The translations under genes and the position numbers were made by a program. 64,000 bases of DNA from the NCBI RefSeq assembly GCF_019711315.1, contig NZ_CP081294.1, positions 682,001-746,000 on the forward strand, in the 5' to 3' direction. This DNA is from Qipengyuania gelatinilytica (GTDB taxonomy: Bacteria > Pseudomonadota > Alphaproteobacteria > Sphingomonadales > Sphingomonadaceae). The number at the start of each line of letters is the position of its first letter. Positions within the stretch are counted from its first letter, which is position 1. Under the pieces are notes generated by a model. The model made no database searches and had not been told where the DNA came from. It saw only the letters and a list, made by a program, of their open reading frames with translations. Below, in pieces: positions 37,208 through 45,663 of the stretch.

Positions 37208-37293
37208 TGGTGGACAGGGCTGGATTCGAACCAGCGTACGCTTGCGCGGGCAGATTTACAGTCTGCTGCCTTTAACCACTCGGCCACCTGTCC
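37208..37293 (-). tRNA. tRNA-Tyr (GTA)
   Basis: The reverse complement folds as a class II tRNA: acceptor GGACAGG/CCTGTCC, A73, encoded CCA (37208-37210), D arm GCCGAGTGGTTAAAGGC, anticodon stem CAGACTGTAAATCTG with GTA, a long variable arm, and a T arm with GGTTCGAAT. Length 86 nt fits the long variable arm of tRNA-Tyr. Confidence 0.96.
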
Positions 37294-37446
37294 ACACCGG
37301 TCGCCAAATCTCTTGGAAAAGAGAAATATGCGGGGATTCGCTTGGCAATCCCCTGCCGAGAGGCGCCCCTTTGGCGAAGCGGCGCTTGCCTGTCAATGCC
37401 CTCACTGGCAGGAGCGCCACGCAATCTGGATTACAGGACAAGACAC

Positions 37447-38238
37447 ATGGCAAAAGGCGAACGCAAACGCGCACTCAGGGGCCGGGCCGGCCGGATGAAA
37501 GGTGGCCGGGGAAGTGGCCGCGCCAGCGCAGGACAGGTGCGCCTCTGGGGACGTCATGCGGTCGAGGCCGCGTTGAAGAACCCCGAGCGCCAGCACCGCA
37601 AGCTGTGGGCGACGCGTGAGGGAATCGCTTCGCTCGATGGTGAACTGCCGGCGGATTTCCCCGTCGAATATGCCGACGTCGCCGATCTCGCCCGCCTTGT
37701 CGCCAAAGATGCACCGCATCAGGGGCTCGTGCTCGAATGTGCGCAACTGGAGGATAAATTCCTCGATGAAGTCCTCGACGGTGATCCCGCGCGCCCGATC
37801 GTGGTGCTCGACCAGGTTACCGATCCGCACAACGTCGGTGCAATCATGCGCTCGGCCGTCGCCTTCAATGCGGCTGCGCTCGTGACGCAGGACCGCCATG
37901 CCCCGCCCGAAGGCGGAGTGATCGCCAAGTCCGCTTCGGGCGCGCTCGAGACCTTGCCGTGGATCAGGGTCGTCAACCTCGCGCGCGCGATGGAAGAGAT
38001 GGCAGAGGCCGGATACTGGCGCATCGGCCTGACCGGGCACACCGAAACCACCTTTGCCGAGGCCTTGCCCAAGGGGCCGGTCGCAATCGTGCTTGGCGCG
38101 GAAGGCGAAGGCATGCGACACAATATCCAGACGCATTGCGATGCATTGGCGAAGCTTCCGATCTCCAGCGAAATCGAAAGCCTCAACGTGTCCAATGCCG
38201 CCGCAATTGCGCTATACGCAGCTGCAACACGCAGCTGA
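37447..38238 (+). CDS. rlmB: 23S rRNA (guanosine-2'-O-)-methyltransferase RlmB
   Basis: RlmB methylates the ribose of G2251 in the peptidyl-transferase loop. The 263-aa protein has a basic N-terminal tail (1-26), an L30e-like substrate domain, and the SPOUT motifs DPHNVGAIMRSA, VLGAEGEGM and ESLNVSNAAAIALY. ATG 37447 begins at MAKGERKRA; longer upstream versions lack family similarity. It lies divergent to tRNA-Tyr. TrmH-family alternatives exist, but the motif set and N-terminal domain favour RlmB. Confidence 0.9.
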   Translation: MAKGERKRALRGRAGRMKGGRGSGRASAGQVRLWGRHAVEAALKNPERQHRKLWATREGIASLDGELPADFPVEYADVADLARLVAKDAPHQGLVLECAQLEDKFLDEVLDGDPARPIVVLDQVTDPHNVGAIMRSAVAFNAAALVTQDRHAPPEGGVIAKSASGALETLPWIRVVNLARAMEEMAEAGYWRIGLTGHTETTFAEALPKGPVAIVLGAEGEGMRHNIQTHCDALAKLPISSEIESLNVSNAAAIALYAAATRS

Positions 38239-38259
38239 ATTCAACCGAGGGGGAAAACA

Positions 38260-39114
38260 ATGTCGTTCATTTCAAGGCCGGTCCGTGCAGCAGCATTGGC
38301 CGCTGCAAGTTCGCTCGCGCTGACGGGATGCCTGCTGTCGCCGGGTGCTTTCACCAGCGAGCTGCAGGTCATGCAGAACGGCTCTTTCACCTACAGCTAC
38401 GACGGCGAAATCCAGATGCTGGCGCTCTCGAAGCTCGCGCAGATGGCGGACAAGCCGGAAGAGTTCGAGGCCGAGTGCTATGACGAGGAATACAACGAAC
38501 GCGAATGCACGCTGGCCGAAGTCAACGAGCAGCGCGCCGAGTGGGATGCCGAAGCCAGCGCGCGTGCAGCCAAGCAGCGCGAGGAAGCGGAGGACATGAA
38601 GGCCTTCCTCGGCGGCGTCGATCCGTCGAACCCGGAGGCGGCGCAGGAACTGGCCGCCAAGCTCGAACGGCAGCGCGGCTGGGAAGAGGTCACCTACAAG
38701 GGTGATGGACTTTTCGACGTCGATTTCCGCATTTCCGGCCAGCTGACCCACGACTTCGTCTTCCCGGTGATCGAGAAGATGCAGATGGGGAATATGTTCG
38801 TCACAGTGATCCTGCGCGACGGCGGGCAGGTGCGCGTCGATGCCCCCGGATTTGCGGCGCAGGGCGGCGGCAACCCGATGCAGGGCATGATGGCAGGAAT
38901 GGCCGGGCTGGCGCAAATGTCCGAAGAGAACGAAGGCGAGGAACCGGGCAAGATCGTCGTGCCGGAAGGTACCTTCACGATCATCACCGATGGCAGGATC
39001 CTGGCCAACAACACCGACGAAGGTCCGCAGGCCAACGCCCGTGGCCAGGCGCTCGTCTGGAACATCAGTCCGCGTACGGAGCAGGCCCCGACAGCGCTGA
39101 TCGCTTTCGACTAA
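38260..39114 (+). CDS. Lipoprotein of unknown function
   Basis: A 284-aa protein with a signal peptide and lipobox LTGC24, so it is lipid-anchored. After the lipid Cys come a beta-rich start (SELQVMQNGSFTYSYDGEI), a charged helical region (about 65-130, with one Cys pair ECYDEEYNERECT), and a second beta-rich part with a Met-rich stretch (MQGMMAGMAGLAQM, about 207-220). No family recognised. It starts 21 bp after rlmB and ends before a strong terminator. Confidence 0.7.
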   Translation: MSFISRPVRAAALAAASSLALTGCLLSPGAFTSELQVMQNGSFTYSYDGEIQMLALSKLAQMADKPEEFEAECYDEEYNERECTLAEVNEQRAEWDAEASARAAKQREEAEDMKAFLGGVDPSNPEAAQELAAKLERQRGWEEVTYKGDGLFDVDFRISGQLTHDFVFPVIEKMQMGNMFVTVILRDGGQVRVDAPGFAAQGGGNPMQGMMAGMAGLAQMSEENEGEEPGKIVVPEGTFTIITDGRILANNTDEGPQANARGQALVWNISPRTEQAPTALIAFD

Positions 39115-39136
39115 GTAATTCTCGCGCAAGCAAAAG

Positions 39137-39171
39137 AAACGCCGCAGTCACGAAGGGTGACTGCGGCGTTT
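39137..39171. terminator. Strong bidirectional terminator between lipoprotein gene and hupB
   Basis: AAACGCCGCAGTCAC (39137-39151) and GTGACTGCGGCGTTT (39157-39171) form a perfect 15-bp stem with a 5-nt loop. The + strand runs on into CGCTTTTT, and the minus strand into CTTTTG. It serves both convergent genes. Confidence 0.92.
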
Positions 39172-39194
39172 CGCTTTTTAGCTGGAAGCGCGTC

Positions 39195-39467
39195 TTAGTT
39201 GACGGCGTCCTTGAGGCCCTTGCCGGCCTTGAACTTGGGCTGGTTCGAAGCGGGGATGTTCATCGGCTCACCGGTACGCGGGTTGCGGCCCGTCGAAGCC
39301 TTGCGCTTGGCAACCGAGAAGGTGCCGAAACCGACCAGGCGAACTTCGTCGCCATTCGAAAGCGACTTGGTGATTGCATCGAAAACGCCTTCGACCGCGC
39401 TCGAAGCATCGCTCTTCGAAAGGCCGCTTGCGTCTGCGACCGCGCTGATCAGATCGTTCTTATTCAT
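39195..39467 (-). CDS. hupB: DNA-binding protein HU
   Basis: A 90-aa histone-like protein: MNKNDLISAVAD start, the GFGTF turn (about 47-51), the beta-arm with RNPRTGE, and the IPASNQPKFKAGKGLKDAV end. It bends DNA nonspecifically and organises the nucleoid. The upstream gap to lon (39468-39711) contains an inverted repeat GGTGAA-TCGC-TTCACC (39509-39524) but no promoter I can fix. Gene order lon-hupB on the same strand is common. Confidence 0.96.
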   Translation of the reverse strand: MNKNDLISAVADASGLSKSDASSAVEGVFDAITKSLSNGDEVRLVGFGTFSVAKRKASTGRNPRTGEPMNIPASNQPKFKAGKGLKDAVN

Positions 39468-39711
39468 TGTGTGGGAACCCCCTCAATTCGTGTTTTAAAT
39501 TGCGACCGGTGAATCGCTTCACCGAGAGGCAGCGAATTGAGAGGCTTTTGTCGCGTCTGTCAAAGGCAAATTCCCCAAGAATCGGCCAAATTTCGCCCAC
39601 GAATTCGATTTCTGCGATGAAGTGCGGACGCCACAGGCGATTACCGCACTTGCGAGCAGCAAGACGGGGAAAACTACGGTCACGATTCGCTGCGATGCAG
39701 CGTAACAAATG

Positions 39712-42114
39712 TTAATGTGCGGTCGGCGGAGACACGCTTCCCGGCTGGGCATTGCCCGGCTGGCTGGCGAGGTCGTCGGCTTCGGTCCACTCGATCGGCG
39801 AAGGCAGCGAAGTCAGCGCATGTTCGAGGACTTCGTCGACATGCGCGACGGGTACGATCTCGAGCCCTTCCTTCACGTTCTCGGGAATCTCGGCGAGGTC
39901 CTTCACGTTCTCTTCGGGGATGAGGACCTTCTTGATCCCGCCGCGTAGCGCTGCGAGCAGCTTTTCCTTCAGGCCACCGATCGGCAGCACGCGGCCACGC
40001 AGCGTGACCTCGCCGGTCATCGCGACATCGGGACGCACCGCCACACCCGACAGGGTCGAGACGATCGAAGTGACCATGCCGATACCTGCCGAAGGGCCAT
40101 CCTTGGGCACCGCACCTTCGGGAAGGTGGATGTGGATGTTCTTGCGCTGGAAGATGCTCGGCTTGATGCCGTAATGCGGGGCGCGCGCCTTCACGAAACT
40201 GAAGGCCGCGGCAACGCTTTCGTTCATCACTTCGCCTAGCTTGCCGGTGGTCTTGATCTCGCCCTTGCCCGGCGTGGTGACGCTTTCGATGGTCAACAGT
40301 TCGCCGCCCACCTCGGTCCATGCCAGGCCGGTAACTGCGCCGACCTGCGCTTCTTCCTCGCTCATGCCGTGCTTGAACTTGCGCACGCCTGCAAAGTCGG
40401 AAAGATTTTCCGGCGTGATGGTGACACTCTCGGCCTTGCCTTCGAGAATCTTGCGCAGGCTCTTGCGGGCCAGACGCGCCAGTTCACGCTCGAGCGTGCG
40501 GACGCCCGCTTCACGAGTGTAGTATCGAATGAGGTCGCGAAGCGCATCTTCGGTCAGCTCGAATTCGCCATCCTTGAGGCCGTGGTCCTTGACCTGCTTC
40601 GGCAGCAGATGGCGGGTCGCGATCTCGACCTTTTCGTCCTCGGTGTAGCCTTCGAGCCGGATGATCTCCATGCGATCGAGCAGCGGCTGCGGCAGGTTGA
40701 GGCTGTTCGCCGTGGTGACGAACATGATGTCCGACAGGTCGAGGTCGAGCTCCAGGTAGTGGTCCTGGAACTTGTTGTTCTGTTCGGGGTCGAGCACTTC
40801 GAGCAGCGCCGATGCCGGATCGCCGCGGAAGTCTTGGCCGAGCTTGTCGATCTCGTCGAGCAGGAAGAGCGGGTTGCTCTTGCCGGCCTTCTTGAGATTG
40901 GTGACGATCTTGCCCGGAAGCGAGCCGATGTACGTACGGCGGTGGCCGCGAATTTCGGCCTCGTCACGCACGCCGCCCAGCGACTGGCGAATGAACTCGC
41001 GACCGGTGGCCTTGGCAATCGACTTGCCAAGCGAGGTCTTGCCGACACCCGGAGGGCCGACGAGGCACAGGATGGGCCCCTTCAGCTTGTTGGTACGCGC
41101 CTGCACGGCGAGGTATTCGATGATCCGGTCCTTGACCTTCTCCAGCGCATAGTGATCCGCGTCGAGGATCTCCTGCGCCTTGCCGATGTCCCGCTTGACC
41201 TTGCTCTTCTTGCCCCAGGGCAGGCCGAGCAGCACGTCGAGATAGTTGCGGATGACGGTCGCCTCGGCGCTCATCGGCTGCATGCCCTTGAGCTTCTTGA
41301 GCTCGCTTTCGGCCTTGGCCTTGGCTTCCTTCGACAGCTTGGTCTTGCCGATCTTCTCGGTCAGCTCGGCAATCTCGTTGCCGCCGTCCTCGTCGCCGTC
41401 ACCAAGCTCGTTCTGGATCGCCTTGAGCTGCTCGTTGAGGTAATATTCGCGCTGCGTCTTTTCCATCTGCCGCTTCACACGGCCACGGATACGGCGCTCC
41501 ACCTGAAGCACCGACAGCTCGCCTTCCATGAAGGACATGACCATTTCGAGGCGCTTCAGCGGATCGGGTTCGACCAGCAGCGACTGCTTGTCGGACACCT
41601 TGGCGTTGATGGCAGCCGCGATGGTGTCGGCAAGTTCGCCGGCATCGTCGATCTCGCCGAGCTGTTCGGCAGCATCTTCGCCGATCTTCTTGTTCAGCTT
41701 TGCATATTCGCCGAACTGCGCGACCACCTGGCGCATCATCGCGCTGATCTCGGTACCCGATGCGGTCGGTTCCTCGATGATGGTCACTTCGGCAGCAACA
41801 TGGTCGCTGGTGTTGTGCAATGCCTTGAGCTTGGCACGCTCCTGCCCCTCGACCAGCACGCGAACGGTGCCGTCGGGCAGCTTCAGCAGCTGGAGAACCT
41901 GCGCAACCACGCCGGTGTCGTAGAGGTCCGGGCCTTCCGGATCGTCACAACCGGGATCGAGCTGCGAGAGCAGGAAGATGTCTTTCGATCCTTCCATCGC
42001 CTTTTCGAGCGCCGCCACGGATTTGTCGCGACCCACGAAGAGCGGGACGACCATGCCGGGGAAAACGACAATGTCGCGAAGGGGGAGGAGGGGAAAGGTC
42101 TCGGTCATATTCAT
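39712..42114 (-). CDS. lon: ATP-dependent protease Lon
   Basis: Lon degrades misfolded and regulatory proteins (in Caulobacter also CcrM and DnaA). The 800-aa protein has an N-terminal substrate domain (1-200), coiled coil, AAA+ module with GPPGVGKTS Walker A and the DEIDKL Walker B, and a protease domain with catalytic S675 in DGPSAG and the lysine in the following KEKLLAAL helix. Starts MNMTETF. A sigma-32-like promoter candidate lies 45-73 bp upstream of the ATG. It is followed by hupB on the same strand. Confidence 0.97.
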   Translation of the reverse strand: MNMTETFPLLPLRDIVVFPGMVVPLFVGRDKSVAALEKAMEGSKDIFLLSQLDPGCDDPEGPDLYDTGVVAQVLQLLKLPDGTVRVLVEGQERAKLKALHNTSDHVAAEVTIIEEPTASGTEISAMMRQVVAQFGEYAKLNKKIGEDAAEQLGEIDDAGELADTIAAAINAKVSDKQSLLVEPDPLKRLEMVMSFMEGELSVLQVERRIRGRVKRQMEKTQREYYLNEQLKAIQNELGDGDEDGGNEIAELTEKIGKTKLSKEAKAKAESELKKLKGMQPMSAEATVIRNYLDVLLGLPWGKKSKVKRDIGKAQEILDADHYALEKVKDRIIEYLAVQARTNKLKGPILCLVGPPGVGKTSLGKSIAKATGREFIRQSLGGVRDEAEIRGHRRTYIGSLPGKIVTNLKKAGKSNPLFLLDEIDKLGQDFRGDPASALLEVLDPEQNNKFQDHYLELDLDLSDIMFVTTANSLNLPQPLLDRMEIIRLEGYTEDEKVEIATRHLLPKQVKDHGLKDGEFELTEDALRDLIRYYTREAGVRTLERELARLARKSLRKILEGKAESVTITPENLSDFAGVRKFKHGMSEEEAQVGAVTGLAWTEVGGELLTIESVTTPGKGEIKTTGKLGEVMNESVAAAFSFVKARAPHYGIKPSIFQRKNIHIHLPEGAVPKDGPSAGIGMVTSIVSTLSGVAVRPDVAMTGEVTLRGRVLPIGGLKEKLLAALRGGIKKVLIPEENVKDLAEIPENVKEGLEIVPVAHVDEVLEHALTSLPSPIEWTEADDLASQPGNAQPGSVSPPTAH

Positions 42115-42158
42115 TCTGTCCGTCTGCGGCCCGTGTCAGAACCGTGTGTTGGATAGGA

Positions 42159-42187
42159 ATATGGGTAGCGATAGGCCGAGGTGCAAC
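42159..42187 (-). promoter_or_regulatory. Candidate heat-shock (RpoH) promoter of lon
   Basis: On the minus strand, GTTGCA (42187-42182) is followed 15 nt later by ACCCATAT (42166-42159). These resemble the RpoH -35 CTTGAA and -10 CCCCATNT at accepted spacing. It lies 45 nt before the lon ATG, and lon is a standard RpoH target. The -35 match is only four of six, so this is a proposal. Confidence 0.42.
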
Positions 42188-42245
42188 GGCCTGCTGCAGC
42201 TAAGCTGTGCACAGCGAAACGGGACGCCGCCCACGGCGTCTTCGC

Positions 42246-43376
42246 CTAGTGGGCAGGCTTCCAGACCGCTGGCGCAACGACGTAGCGATAGTCCTGCCCC
42301 GCCAGTGCCTTACCTTTGGCCGCCCGGCTCTTGCGCACCATGGCCGCACAAACGCCGTTGTCGACCAAAGCGCTCCCAGAAGTTCTCAAAGGGACACAAG
42401 TCCGCACCCGGCCCTTGTCGTCGATCCCCAGCAGAGACAGCGTACGGCCTCTCCAATTCGGATCCGTGGTGCGCCAAGCTGGATTGTCCCGCGTCGAAAG
42501 GCGCGATTCAAAGTTGATCGCAGCGATGTCTTGCAGACTTCCGTCGGGCAGTTCGCGGTCGAGTCTACGGTAAAGAAGCGATGTGACATCGAGATTTTTG
42601 AAGGAAGGTCTGGGCAGGATCTTCAGGCTGGTCTCGCTCCAGTCGATCAAGAGGGGCCGAGTGGAGCGAAACGGTGTGGGACGCCCCTCCTTCATGGGCA
42701 TCAGATTGTTTTCAGGGTCGGCGAGAACGAATTCGCAGATTGCCGCCGCCTGTGCAGGATCGGTCAGTGCTGTCCGGACCTTGCAAGTCGGCTCTTCGCC
42801 TTCGCGCACCCAATAGTCGACGCGGATACTGGCAGCAGGAAGGTAACGCGTCGCCTCGAGAGGCTCTGCCAATTTTACGGTCGGAGTGAGGCGAAAATCG
42901 ACAGTCGCGAACCCGCGGTCGACCTTTGCCCCGTACCAGTCTGCAAGCTCGAAAGACCAGTTTTCCAACGCTTGAGCGCAGATCTGCTCGCGCAGAACCT
43001 TGTATGACTGGAAATACCTGCGGCGGTCGTAAGAGCCGAGATTGTCATATCTCGCAAAGCTGCAATCGGTCGCTTTGCCGGCGGCGTCGAACCAGACTTT
43101 TACACCCAACTCCATATGGCCCGGGGGGACATTCAGCCCGAACTCCAAGCCCTTGGTATCCAATGGCATGCTGATCTTACCGGCCCCGGACAGCGGCACA
43201 TTGGAGGAAGTCGCCTCGGGTTGGCCGGTTATCAACTCAACCGTCCGCACCTTAGGCGGCGGGCCCGATAGCACTTCGCCCTGCCCCTCCTGCGTTTCTT
43301 GGGCGTAGGCGGAGGATATCGCGCCTCCCACCAGGAGGGCGGCCAAAATGCGAAATGGTGCGACCCTTTTCGACAT
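42246..43376 (-). CDS. Exported protein with TonB-C-like repeats, unknown function
   Basis: A 376-aa protein with a signal peptide (cleavage near AYAQ, about 25). It appears to hold two related modules resembling the TonB C-terminal fold: VWFDAAGKATDCSFARYD with a later QICAQALENWSFE, and LGIDDKGRVRTCVPLRTSG with VCAAMVRKSR. Each has a Cys pair in the same relative place. No transmembrane anchor follows the signal, so it is not an energy-transducing TonB. Its ATG overlaps the ybaB stop (TAATG). It is probably periplasmic; the function is unknown. Confidence 0.72.
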   Translation of the reverse strand: MSKRVAPFRILAALLVGGAISSAYAQETQEGQGEVLSGPPPKVRTVELITGQPEATSSNVPLSGAGKISMPLDTKGLEFGLNVPPGHMELGVKVWFDAAGKATDCSFARYDNLGSYDRRRYFQSYKVLREQICAQALENWSFELADWYGAKVDRGFATVDFRLTPTVKLAEPLEATRYLPAASIRVDYWVREGEEPTCKVRTALTDPAQAAAICEFVLADPENNLMPMKEGRPTPFRSTRPLLIDWSETSLKILPRPSFKNLDVTSLLYRRLDRELPDGSLQDIAAINFESRLSTRDNPAWRTTDPNWRGRTLSLLGIDDKGRVRTCVPLRTSGSALVDNGVCAAMVRKSRAAKGKALAGQDYRYVVAPAVWKPAH

Positions 43377-43717
43377 TATCCGAAACCGGGAATGTTCATA
43401 CCCGGGGGCAGGCCCATGCCGCCCTGAATTGCCTGCATTTCCTCGGCCGACTTGCGATCGGCCTTGTCGCGCGCATCGTTGAAAGCGGCAGTGACAAGAT
43501 CTTCCGTCATCTGCTTTTCTTCCGGCTTCATCAGGCTCTCGTCGATTTCGACGCCGATGATACGCCCGCGAGCCGTTGCGCGAACCTTCACGAGGCCGCC
43601 GCCTGCAGTGCCCTCGACCTCGATCGTGTCGAGCTTTGCCTGCACGTCGTTCATCTGGGTCTGGATCGTCTCGGCTGCCTTCTGTGCAGCGGCGATCATT
43701 TCTTCCATCGATTTCAT
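43376..43717 (-). CDS. ybaB: Nucleoid-associated protein YbaB/EbfC
   Basis: A 113-aa dimeric DNA-binding protein: MKSMEEMIAAAQKAAETIQTQ helix, then GTAGGGLVKVRATARGRIIG strands and the C-terminal GMGLPPGMNIPGFG tail. It follows dnaX at 10 bp, the classical dnaX-ybaB order. recR, normally next, is not there; an exported protein gene overlaps it instead. Confidence 0.94.
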   Translation of the reverse strand: MKSMEEMIAAAQKAAETIQTQMNDVQAKLDTIEVEGTAGGGLVKVRATARGRIIGVEIDESLMKPEEKQMTEDLVTAAFNDARDKADRKSAEEMQAIQGGMGLPPGMNIPGFG

Positions 43718-43727
43718 GCGTACTTCC

Positions 43728-45578
43728 TTATGCTCTGCGGTTCCATGGAACCTCGCGCCGCTGCGGGGGGAGTTCGGCGCCGTCTTCTAACATTTCGGCA
43801 TCCGGAAAGGCGGCTTCAACCGCTTTTACCATCGGATGCTCGCGCATGGCGGATTTTGCCGCCTCGACCTTGGCCTGCGCTGCCTCCTCGATCGAGGGCA
43901 CAGCCAGCGCGGGATCGCCCGTTTCAAGCTGCCAGCGCTTGCCAGAGATAGCGTAGAGCGCGTCCTTGAGGATCGGCTCGATATTCTGGTCGAAGCGTTC
44001 GTCTCGCGAATAAACCAGCCGCCCGTCCTCGACAGTGATCGGCCGCACTTGGTAGCGCATGAGATTGGCCGCCTGCATCTGACCGGCATTGTCGACCTTT
44101 TCGACCAGTTCGTGCCAATCGAGCGAGGCCGCGGGTGCCTCGCCGCCACTTTCGCCCGAAGCAGCCGGAGCGGAGGGCGCGCGCGACGCAAGTTCTTCCA
44201 GCTTCTTCGCCAGCTTGCCCGGATCGGGCATGCCGGATGCATGCAATACGCGAAGCAGTGCCATCCGCGCGGAGACAAGCGGATCGGGCGCCTGCCGGAC
44301 CTCGTCATGCCCCTTGAGCAAGAGCTGCCACAGGCGATGCACCTGCCCGACCTCGAGGCGGTTTGCCCATTCGGTCAGTTGCGCGCGTTCTTCTGCAGTC
44401 GTCCCGTCGGCCTCGCCGCCGGCAACCTGGGCAAGCGCGATGCGGTGGGTGAGATCCATGAGCGACCGCATCAAGGCGAGCGGCTCGACGCCAAGCGCGT
44501 ATTGATCGTCGACGGCAGCGAGCGCGGCCTTGGCATCGCCATCGAGGATGTGCGCAAACAGGCGCCGCTGGGCGCCCCGATCGGCGAGGCCGAGCATGTC
44601 GCGCACGCGTTCAGCCGTGACCTTGCCGCCCGTATCCATGTCTGCATGGGCGATGGCCTGATCGAGGATCGACAGACCGTCGCGCACCGAACCTTCGGCG
44701 GCATTGGCGACGATGTGGAGCGCCTCGTCCTCGGCCTCGACACCTTCCTTGCGGCAGATTTCGGCGAAATGCGCTTCGAGCAGTTCGACCGGGATGCGGC
44801 GCAGGTCGAAACGCTGCGTGCGGCTGAGCACGGTGACCGGAAGCTTGTCGACTTCGGTGGTAGCGAAAAGGAATTTCACATGCGCGGGCGGTTCTTCCAG
44901 CGTCTTCAGCAACGCGTTGAAGGCGTTGCGCGAGAGCATGTGGACCTCGTCGATGATGTAGATCTTGTAGCGCGCGGAAACGGCCGCATAGCGCACCGCC
45001 TCGATGATCTCGCGCACATCGTCGACACCCGTATGGCTGGCAGCGTCCATCTCGATGACGTCGATGTGGCGACCTTCGGCGATGGCCGTGCAGGGCTCGC
45101 ACACGCCGCAAGGGCTGATCGTCGGACCGCCCTCGCCGTCTGGCCCGATGCAATTGAGCGCCTTGGCGATGAGGCGCGCAGTCGAGGTCTTACCGACCCC
45201 GCGAACACCGGTCATCAGGAAGGCATGCGCCAGCCGGTCGCGCGCGATGGCGTTGGCCAGCGTGCGCACCATCGCATCCTGACCGATCAGTTCGGCAAAG
45301 GTCTGCGGTCGGTATTTGCGCGCAAGCACGCGATAGGGCTGCGCAGCTTCGGTCGGGGCTGCGGTCGGCTCCACCAGACCAGCCTCATGCGCGACAGGCC
45401 CAGGTTCTGCAGGCATTTGCGCTGCAGGAGGGGCAGGTGCCGGCTCGGGAGCGGGCTCGGGCGCATCTCCGAACATGGAATTCTGCCCCGCCGCTTCCAG
45501 TTCGGCAGCGCTCGGCGCATCGTCATGAGCATCGGTCTCCCAGGGAAGGCCGTCTGTATTGTCCGGTGAATCACCCAT
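43728..45578 (-). CDS. dnaX: DNA polymerase III subunits gamma/tau
   Basis: DnaX is the ATPase motor of the clamp loader. The 616-aa protein has an N-terminal Pro/Ala/Glu-rich extension (about 1-80), Walker A (GVGKTSTARLIAKALN), zinc site (CGVCEPCTAIAEG), IDEVHMLS Walker B, the sensor SRTQRFDLRR, and a C-terminal tau-like domain that binds polymerase and helicase. I see no obvious slippery A-run plus hairpin for gamma production. Start is ATG 45578. Confidence 0.95.
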   Translation of the reverse strand: MGDSPDNTDGLPWETDAHDDAPSAAELEAAGQNSMFGDAPEPAPEPAPAPPAAQMPAEPGPVAHEAGLVEPTAAPTEAAQPYRVLARKYRPQTFAELIGQDAMVRTLANAIARDRLAHAFLMTGVRGVGKTSTARLIAKALNCIGPDGEGGPTISPCGVCEPCTAIAEGRHIDVIEMDAASHTGVDDVREIIEAVRYAAVSARYKIYIIDEVHMLSRNAFNALLKTLEEPPAHVKFLFATTEVDKLPVTVLSRTQRFDLRRIPVELLEAHFAEICRKEGVEAEDEALHIVANAAEGSVRDGLSILDQAIAHADMDTGGKVTAERVRDMLGLADRGAQRRLFAHILDGDAKAALAAVDDQYALGVEPLALMRSLMDLTHRIALAQVAGGEADGTTAEERAQLTEWANRLEVGQVHRLWQLLLKGHDEVRQAPDPLVSARMALLRVLHASGMPDPGKLAKKLEELASRAPSAPAASGESGGEAPAASLDWHELVEKVDNAGQMQAANLMRYQVRPITVEDGRLVYSRDERFDQNIEPILKDALYAISGKRWQLETGDPALAVPSIEEAAQAKVEAAKSAMREHPMVKAVEAAFPDAEMLEDGAELPPQRREVPWNRRA

Positions 45579-45663
45579 CCCACCTGTCTAGGACAGCCTT
45601 CCGATCTTGTCGAAGCCCCCGGTGGAAATTAAGCACGGAATTTCCATGGGGGTCGCAAATCTT

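Noticed and set aside
37208..37293. tRNA-Tyr and tRNA-His as integration sites of mobile elements
   Set aside because: No integrase gene or duplicated tRNA end is seen within the window.
40369..42156. Long open frame (595 codons) opposite lon
   Set aside because: Antisense shadow of the Lon coding sequence; the sequence is low in recognisable structure and no promoter or ribosome site supports it.
43836..45569. 577-codon open frame opposite dnaX
   Set aside because: Same reason: shadow of a confirmed gene, with no motif or initiation signal.
43728..45578. Programmed frameshift in dnaX to make gamma
   Set aside because: No A-rich slippery heptamer with a following stem could be found; one full-length product is assumed.
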